From: Chaetoderma sp. LZ-2023a | Lineage: Eukaryota; Mollusca; Caudofoveata; Chaetodermatida; Chaetodermatidae | Reading direction: 5' to 3' | NCBI GenBank assembly: GCA_034401795.1 | Contig: CM067374.1 | Location: 99,792,860 to 99,856,859, forward strand | DNA length: 64,000 nucleotides | In this document: one piece after another, positions 56,705-64,000 of the stretch | How the letters are laid out: every line of letters starts with the position of its first letter | Position numbering within the stretch: position 1 is the stretch's first letter | Notes under the pieces: generated by a model | Database searches by the model: none | Seen by the model: the letters and a program-made list of their open reading frames with translations, nothing else | What the model was told of the DNA's origin: nothing | Made by a program: the position numbers and the translations under genes

Positions 56705-57062
56705 CATGTACTCTTATAACGTCCATTGAGAAAGACCGCGATTGTGTCGATTCCGAGGACGTGTTTCATGAGATTAACCAACCAATTAACGTCGCCGTGT
56801 CTTATAAATTCTAAACTCGTATCAAGTATTGGATGCAGTCAACCCTTTGCAAACAACCACCTGCCTTTTGGATCCAATATATATATATATTGGATCCAAA
56901 AGGCAGGTGGTTGTTTGCAAAGGGTTGACTGCATCCAATACTTGATAAGAGTTTAGAATTTATAAGACACGGTGACGTTGATTGGTTGGTTAATCTCATG
57001 AAACACGTCCTCGGAATCGACACAATCGCGTTCTTTCTCAATGGAGGTTATAAGAGTACATG
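56705..57062. mobile_element. 358-bp foldback element
   Basis: Two arms of about 175 bases, from CATGTACTCTTATAAC to GTTATAAGAGTACATG, meet at a (TA)n centre (CCAATATATATATATATTGG, about 56875-56894). A few mismatches are present. The arms encode the same 76-residue peptide on both strands, which is a symmetry effect. It interrupts the last SINE unit, so it inserted after the array formed. Confidence 0.9.
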
Positions 57063-57279
57063 ATTTATGTTTTTATAATTAGCATGAAATCTGAAATTTG
57101 GTATTCAGGTTTGTTTTATAGTAGTCATTGGATAATTTTAAAGATGATTTTAGACTGACTTATTAATATGACCATGGCCATTAACTTCTAAGGAGACAGG
57201 GAGAACGCATACAGGCCTACGTTTGTTCGAGATATTTTTTATTCTAATTGGTTAATATCTTGCAATGAGTTCTCTTTAG

Positions 57280-57770
57280 AAAGCCACGCACTTTCACGAT
57301 AGTAGCCTATATATACCCATGACACAGCGAGATAATTAGAGCTAATAGAGGATAATTCTTTATCTAACATATTCTCCTGTACTGCTGGTGTTAAGCAAGG
57401 CTGTCCACTTAGTCCTCTATTGTTCAATTGCTTTCTACATGATATAACTGCTATTATTCAGCAACAAATACGATACTCTCTCACGCAACAATATTAAGTT
57501 TCCTTTTGTTGGCTGATGATTTTGTTTTAGTATCAGAAACTTCAAATGGTTTACAAAACTACCACGATAGTCTAAATGGATATTGTAAGAATGGGACTTA
57601 ACCTTCAAAACTGTGATAGGACAGTTGCTGAACAAATATAACTCTCTATGCGAAAGTTCACCAATCGAAATCTTACCATCATATTGTAATTTGGGTATCG
57701 TATTCATGGCCTCTGGCAAGTTTGAAGTAGTCTGGACTTACTGAACAGGCACATTAGTGAAACGATGTGC
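57280..57770 (+). pseudogene. Non-LTR retrotransposon RT fragment
   Basis: In shifting plus-strand frames it reads IEDNSLSNIFSCTAGVKQGC then PLSPLLFNCFLHDI (RT motif B), LLADDFVLVSETSNGLQNYH (motif C with ADD) and NLGIVFMASGKFE (thumb). Several frameshifts and stops make it a dead fragment. It differs from the LINE at 20164-23138, which has YADV and GVPQGG at these places, so it is another lineage. Confidence 0.8.
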
Positions 57771-58059
57771 AGGTATGTAGTTTCGGTTCATCCATACACA
57801 TCGGATATTTATAATATCGTAGCCAAAATAATATATAGTTTCTGAAATGAATGTTTGTTGAGAAATAATCAACATTAGGTAGCCATACAATACAGCTCAG
57901 GAATAAGTTAACATAGTTACAAAACAAAAGGTCGATAGAATCTCGGTCGCTGCGAGTACAGGATTGTTTTTAGATTTTCTGGATTTTCTCGGATCACGGC
58001 CAAAGTTGTGGAATCCTAGTGTATGGTCTCAATCTTTCCAGTGTTAAAATTACCCACTC

Positions 58060-58465
58060 TTGATCCGCCAATATGGAGGGCTTCGATCTGTCACTCAAGT
58101 ATCTGACGCCATCATCCATTACGTCACCTGTGGGCTGCCGTCGCAATCACAATGACGTATCTAGTTCCGTCATGAATACTGAAAAGCCTGTCAAATGTAC
58201 GAATTACATGCCTTTGATGCATTTACACCAACATTCCTTTGAATATTTTGAAACTAATTTGGCTGGGAGATGTTGCTGCCATAGGCATCAACAGCCTATC
58301 AGGCAAGTTTGTTTCAAAGTGTTCAACAGTTTTCCTGTATAGTTACATTGAAACTGGGACTCTGGTAATTCAAGATTAAAAGTATATATATATTGTTTAC
58401 AACAAGCTCACAAAGTGAGAGGAGCCTAGTTAGAAATGGGCGGAGCATAGCTAGAAATGGATCCT
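58060..58465 (+). repeat. Hairpin MITE copy, GATCTGTCACT subfamily
   Basis: GGCTTCGATCTGTCACTCAA, a hairpin core at about 58236-58330 (TTGAATATTTTGAAACTAAT against GTTTCAAAGTGTTCAACAG) and AATGGGCGGAGCATAGC. It matches 48150-48560 in layout. Confidence 0.75.
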
Positions 58466-58730
58466 TCTATTGTCAGTAGATCATTAAATGAGTGTATGAA
58501 CATAGACTATGTGCTTTTTTAGAATGCCACGTGTACATCGCCGTGTTGATGATTGCAGCAGAAAGAAAGATTGCTCAGTGAAATTATTTTCAAACTGATC
58601 AACACCATTCTAACGAAATAATAACTTAAGCATTACGACAACCATTTAGGATGAAAAGTGTCAATGATTTGGAACGGAGATATGAGAAATTCTTTGTAAT
58701 GTGAAAAATATTAAATTCCCACGAACATAC

Positions 58731-58876
58731 TTGGGGGTGTAGGAACAGAGGGCGGGGCAAGTGGGACTGACAAGCAACCAGGGTTGCCCTCTCCCATATT
58801 GTACCCCATAGCGCCCTCTAGGTTTTGGCCCCACCCATACTTCCTCCCAGGTCATAGTACGTTCCTACACCCCTGA
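58731..58876. mobile_element. Short MITE with GGGGTGTAGGAAC ends
   Basis: GGGGGTGTAGGAAC and GTTCCTACACCCCTG form terminal inverted repeats around about 120 bases. The CAGGGGTGTAGG-like end resembles hAT MITEs. No clear target duplication is visible. Confidence 0.6.
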
Positions 58877-58884
58877 TATATTGA

Positions 58885-59640
58885 GATTAATTTTACTGGA
58901 ATATCTAGCTACCCATGCCACGATCATTCCAGTAATAATAGTTTCAAAATATCCAATCGTTTATATGTACCTCTGACAGTGAGATACTGGACACACAGGG
59001 TTGAAAGCGCTAATGAGTGTCTAATCGACACGCCGAATAAGAAATATTTGTCCATTACCGTTGACCATATTCATTGCTAAAAAGATCCATATCGATGTAA
59101 AAACTCAATTTCGTGAGCACTTAAGGAATCAGAGTGAGCGTCTTAATGGGCGCCATACTTTCATCAAAAGCAGGTGCATTGTTTGATATCTTCGTCCTTC
59201 AATCTCATCGTACGTAATACACATGTTGTAGCTGGATCTGCATCGCGTCGGGGTGGGGCGGTGTGTGGGTGGGGGCGGTGGGGAGGTTTTTAGGGGAGAG
59301 CGGTATCGATATTATTGAAACAGGAAACTGTTCTGTGGCATCGACCTGGATTCTAAGAAATACTGCTCGAAGACTAATCGATATGTTGTGTCTATTATTA
59401 CTCTATCCTCATGCTCCATTAAATAGAGAAAGGTATCACCTCTTTCTCACTCGCACGCCCACAGACCCACCCACCTGCCTGCCTGCCCGTCTGCCTGCCC
59501 ATCCGCCCACCAGCTCGCCCACCCGCTAGCCCGCACCCACCCACCCACCACCAACTCGCTCATTTACTACCACTACCTTGGTCGACTCTTTTTCTAAGCT
59601 TGTGTCAGCAAATAAATGTATCCATCCATCCACTCACCAC
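58885..59640. other. Intergenic DNA, no gene recognised
   Basis: A MITE half-core at about 58940-58965 and a CCCACC/CTGCC-rich stretch at 59450-59560. Nothing coding is supported. Confidence 0.4.
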
Positions 59641-59730
59641 CCCATGCGCGCACACGCACGCACGCACTCACACACGCGCGCTCACTCGCTCGTACGTACG
59701 CACGCACGCACGCACGCAGGCACACACCCA
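59641..59730. repeat. (CGCA)n tetranucleotide repeat
   Basis: GCACACGC, CGCACGCA and CGTACGTA units. The long His/Thr/Arg frames are repeat products. Confidence 0.9.
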
Positions 59731-61370
59731 TTCATCAATCCATCTATCCATTCATCCGTTGTATCTGTCCCAATGGGAGACGCTAGTTGGATTCAACCCA
59801 CCAGCTTCTTTCCATGCAATACACGCAACGGAATAATTGTCACTAATGTACACTATTGAGGGAGCCACGTAATGTCTCTGGAGACCACTTAGCCATCTGT
59901 TTCATGTGAAATCAAACTAACCCAATTCCAAGGCATCAACAATACCATGAATACGTGTACTCACCGACTGAACTTTTAAGTCGAACGAGCTGGGCATAAT
60001 ATCTGAATTGCTTACCGAATTACTAGCTCGTTGATATTTTAATGCGTCGATTTCCTGCAATTTTTGTCGTCCAAAGTAGATCCTCCGGGATGCAGTGGTT
60101 CACTAGCTCAGTAAATATTTTACCCACCGACAGGTCATCAAATATAATACTATTAGCGTTCGATTGCTACCAGCAGGAGACACGCGCGCGCACGACCAAA
60201 TGCGAGACTGTACTGTGACCATATCACAAAGAGATCTCATTTCAGAATTTTGCCTATTTTTAAGTCAATAACTATAAATATGTAATAATACCAGTAACAA
60301 GAGCAAGCAGAACAGTTCAATGGCCGCAACAGTTCAATGGACATATTAGTAGATACCTCATGATACCCAAGGTAACCTATTTAATGGAAATGTTCGAACT
60401 GCTACTACGATCACGGATTTTATCCAGCAGGTTGGGTCCATGGGCAATGGCATTTCTACGTGTCAAGATAACCCTTTATGTCATCAATGTTAGAAGGTTC
60501 GTATTTAGCAGCAATGAGATTCCTTTAATCACACAAGTTCCATGATCATATTAGAAGATACCGCATGACCTATATCAGTGCTCAGACAGAAGTGTACATC
60601 CTTACAGGGAGAAGGCGAAAACAAAAATGTCTTTTCTTATTAAATAGCCGCCTAAATAGTTTTTCGTCCGTTCGACTAGAACTTTGATAAACTCTTAATT
60701 GCTATAGTTTCTTGATTGGGTATACATTTCATTTTGGACCTCCAAATAGTTTTCGAGAAATCTGTTTTACTTTACATAAGATATTTAACACATATTGGGC
60801 CATATGGTGTCAATAGTAGTTTTCTCCAATGAAGCATTCCAGATTATACACAATTACCGACGATATTTTGTTTCTATTTAGCTCTCACCTGAAATATTCG
60901 AATAATTCGAATATTCCTTCATATAATTACACGAATACTCGAATACCGATTTTTATATGAATTCCTAACACCGAAGAAGTAGGTCGAAACACCAAATTTG
61001 GCATACCCATTCATATTATAGGTGGCTAGAAGTTTTACGAGTCCCAGGGCAAAGCATCAAATAGCTAGGTCACGGGGTCACGCAGTCCATATCGGAATAC
61101 ACATTTTCGGCCATAACTCTGCGTGCAAGAAGGAAGAATCAACAGATTTAGCATACGTCTTCATCTTATGATTCCTTGAAGTTTGAGGTCAACGGATCAG
61201 CTATCTAGGTATTGGGGATCCCTAAGTTCATTGCATAGCAGAGCGCAAAAGGCGCGAGTCAGCATCTCTCTCTCTCTCTCGCGCACATTCTAGTTGCAAT
61301 ATATTGGTATTTAACACTTCTTCAACATTTGAACAAGAAAGGGAGTAAACAAAATGTCATCAACAATGAA
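59731..61370. other. Intergenic DNA, no gene recognised
   Basis: A+T-rich. At about 61100 the dispersed motif ACACATTTTCGGCCATAA recurs (also about 41309), followed by a CTAGGTCAC-type block in both places. No exon is supported. Confidence 0.4.
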
Positions 61371-61374
61371 AGAA

Positions 61375-61470
61375 GTATTACGTTGAATATTTTGAAGCTG
61401 ATTTGACTGGGAGCAACAGGTTCCCTTCAAATTAGCTTCAGAAAATTCAAAGGCTTTTCTGTATGGTTAC
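61375..61470 (+). repeat. MITE hairpin core
   Basis: TTGAATATTTTGAAGCTGAT and TTGACTGGGAGC face CAAATTAGCTTCAGAAAATT around a shortened loop. Confidence 0.7.
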
Positions 61471-61505
61471 TTTGAACTCGAGATTAAGGGTACTCCACAG
61501 ACAAC

Positions 61506-61585
61506 GCAGCTTACTGGGCCGATACTAGGCCGATACCGTTTCAACGAAGGCCCGCTAACGGCCCAGCATCAGCCCAGTAAGCTGC
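61506..61585. repeat. Short hairpin repeat, GGCCGAT family, copy 2
   Basis: GCAGCTTACTGGGCCGATA faces CATCAGCCCAGTAAGCTGC. The same family is at 497-554. Confidence 0.7.
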
Positions 61586-61929
61586 CTTATCAGGTCAGAG
61601 TTCAAATGGTCAAGAATGTAGTACTGCTCAGTATTGTCTTCAAGAGCCGTAACTTGATGGAATTCAATAATCGGGTTGACGTATTGTAAGAATATACTGT
61701 GATTATTCTGAATACAGGTAATTTCACACGTGCCATGCTGAGCATTATGACACAATAATTGTTTCTCCCTTGTTTATGAGATGTTTTTAAAACAATTTTT
61801 TTTGGAGAAACCAGTGGACAACATTAGATTAAAAAACCTTAGAGTACATTTGGTGAGAGCTAGCTGCTGCATATGTACATGTACAGTCAAACCTGCCTAT
61901 GACGGCACATTCAGTGAGTACAAATATAG

Positions 61930-62220
61930 GTATCCATTTCTAGCTATGCCACGCCCATTTCAAGATAGATAGCTAGGTTCCGCTCACTTTGTGTACGTGT
62001 TGGAAACGATTTGAAACTTTGAAATCGGAATTCCCAAGATCAAAATTACTATACAGAAAAGCGGTTGAATATTTTGAAACTAAACTGACTGGGAGCTGTT
62101 GCTGCATATGACAACACATCCCTTTTAAATTAGTTTCAAAATAGTCAACAGGATGTTTGTTAAATTGTATGTTCACCAAAAAGATACACTTTCGCGACGG
62201 ACCTTTCCAGTTTCGTGACA
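61930..62220 (-). repeat. Hairpin MITE copy, diverged
   Basis: TATGCCACGCCCATTTC, a hairpin core at about 62064-62152 (GTTGAATATTTTGAAAC against AAATTAGTTTCAAAATAGTC) and a terminal GGACCTTTCCAGTTTCG. Confidence 0.7.
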
Positions 62221-62538
62221 GATATAAGTCATTTATAGTATGACGTCAGCTAACATTTGATTATTTTGATTATAACGTATTTAGATACTCGAGTCAGATC
62301 GAATCCCTCTTTTAGAAACCACTTGGTATACGTCGGATGACATATGGAATAACTTGGGGCCACGCGAAAGAGCTAGATAATAGAGGTCAATAGAGATGTA
62401 TTATTGCACGGTTCTAGGCCTATTCAATTCTTTATTTTGAATATGTTCGTGAAAAGAATTGGACTGGAGTCTATTGCTTCATATGTAGGCTACTATGTGT
62501 GCATGTGTGTGTGCGTGCGTGCGTGTGTGCGAGCCAGC

Positions 62539-62713
<175 letters not shown>

Positions 62714-63095
62714 TATTCAAAATTCCAGAATGTCCACCAGCGTGGCAACATGGGCAAGACACCCGTACATGAGCGGACCTTTACGGAGGGATATGTGCGT
62801 GTAGCGTCGAGCAGTGGGTAACTAACTATGTAAGTTAGACGCTAAGATCTAATTACATTGAATGCAATTTGACTAAAATTGTTTTATTCAGATTAGCTAT
62901 AAACTTTTATTACTCTTATTACACAAAACGGAAATGAGAAAGAATCTGCACCGCAGGGATGTCATTGTGCATATGTGGATGGGTGTCAAGAGATAGCTAC
63001 AATAAAAGAGTACTATAACCGTTTCATGTATTTACTGGAATAGTAACTGTGTATCCACACATCCCATCAAACTTTTAATAATCTAAGAATAGACA

Positions 63096-63460
63096 ATGGG
63101 CCTTCCCAGTTTATCCATCCATCATATGACGTCATAATCAACTATGCGACGTGTAGGATGACGTCATACTCAATTGCGTCATGAATGACGTGGATATGTT
63201 CGTCAGGCACGCTTAATTGATGACGGGCTATGCGTTGCTGTACTAATTTTTTCTTTACTATTTAATAAAGATGCTGTTGAATATTTTGAAACTGATTTGA
63301 CTGGACGCTGTTGCTGCCATATGTAGCAACAACACCCAGTCAAGTTAGTTTCAAAATATTTAACAGCTTACCTGTATAGATTTAGGGAAATTGATAGTCA
63401 GGCCGCATCGATCGATCCAAACACTGGCGAGAGATTGGTGGGGCATAGCTAAAACTGGAT
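63096..63460 (+). mobile_element. Hairpin MITE, near-complete copy
   Basis: It begins CAATGGGCCTTCCCAGTTT and ends AAAACTGGATTCCTCATT. It holds two TGACGTCAT sites, TTACTATTTAATAAAGATG and a well-kept hairpin (63273-63366; GACGCTGTTGCTGCC against AGCAACAACACCC), then CATCGATCGATCC. Same order as 39393-39796. Confidence 0.8.
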
Positions 63461-63469
63461 TCCTCATTT

Positions 63470-64000
63470 ATAGCTTGATGACAAACTTCAATCTCTGTAG
63501 TTGAGGGTGAATCTATCTGTAGGTCAGTCGGTCGTACCACTACGCTCAACTTTTCGTAAACATAGATAGTCTATGACATATGCTACCCATCTATTTACCA
63601 CTCTCTCTTTAGCTTTCCCTCTGTCTGATTGCTCTTTCACCAAGGTCACAAATTTCCAAAACACTATGCGCTCAGAAAGTGCGCGGTTATTGGCACGTTA
63701 TTGAAGTCCATCTCATCAACAACTCCATCCAGTCAACAGATCCATTGTCGCAACATATACCATTGCATAAGCACGAGGTCAGGTGTCATTGCGAACGCAT
63801 TGTTAGTACGATGCCGTACATAATCAGTACATTTAGCGATGGAAGCTGTCACGACTATAATAATAGTAAGACGCGAAACAACACCGACATAGGAGATAAC
63901 AATAGCAGGTAATTAAATCACAAATTACTGTTGCTGCGAAACCTTTTACCTGCACCCCTGTACTTGATGAGAGCGCGTGCTCTCAAAAGATTGTGAGCGT
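63470..64000. other. Intergenic DNA, no gene recognised
   Basis: Two overlapping frames of 64 and 77 residues have no known domain. Confidence 0.35.

Noticed and set aside
56726-57041. Two identical 76-residue genes on opposite strands
   Set aside because: They are the two arms of the foldback palindrome read from each side.

Overview
The window looks like repeat-dense nuclear DNA of an animal, probably a marine invertebrate. Evidence from the sequence: an A+T-rich background, no bacterial-style operons, splice-site-bounded exons, trinucleotide microsatellites, a Ty3/gypsy LTR-retrotransposon relative, two non-LTR retrotransposon remnants, a Tc1-like transposon, hAT-like elements, a tRNA-derived SINE array and many copies of a hairpin MITE. 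A mollusc-like genome is my guess from the mix of elements and is not proven. I see no complete ordinary host gene. The only host-like gene is a multi-exon one present as two decayed copies.

Layout. 1-3.7 kb: intergenic DNA with a hairpin repeat and a MITE. 3.7-10.1 kb: a minus-strand Ty3/gypsy element with a helix-hairpin-helix Gag, reverse transcriptase, RNase H and a broken integrase, preceded by an intact SGNH-hydrolase-like frame. 10.36-11.65 kb: a hAT-like element with an 8-bp target duplication. About 12.97-31.37 kb: an imperfect palindrome of about 18 kb. Its arms carry the two copies of the unrecognised gene head to head, and a 5'-truncated LINE with a 13-bp target duplication sits at the axis (20164-23138). 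31.4-45 kb: MITE copies, a second hAT-like copy (33035-33430) and an unassigned G+C-richer stretch (33.4-37.7 kb). 43.1-49.2 kb: a segmental direct duplication whose second copy gained a MITE and a 2.3-kb minisatellite with a 21-bp unit. 51.75-53.41 kb: a Tc1-like transposon with an intact transposase. 54.4-57.06 kb: a perfect 143-bp hairpin, a head-to-head SINE plus a tandem array of 346-bp SINE units, and a 358-bp foldback element. 57.3-57.8 kb: a second LINE fragment. 57.8-64 kb: more MITEs and microsatellites.

Relations between parts. The autonomous-type proteins (Ty3 Pol, LINE RT, Tc1 transposase) are separate mobile elements and do not form a pathway. The Tc1 transposase and the SGNH-like frame are the only substantial intact recognisable frames, apart from the Ty3 RT-RNase H frame whose flanking domains are broken. 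The structural signal of the window is inverted symmetry at several scales: about 90-bp hairpins in MITEs, 143-bp and 358-bp palindromes, a head-to-head SINE junction and an 18-kb palindrome. All comparisons were made by eye, so identities and boundaries are approximate unless a base-exact junction is stated.
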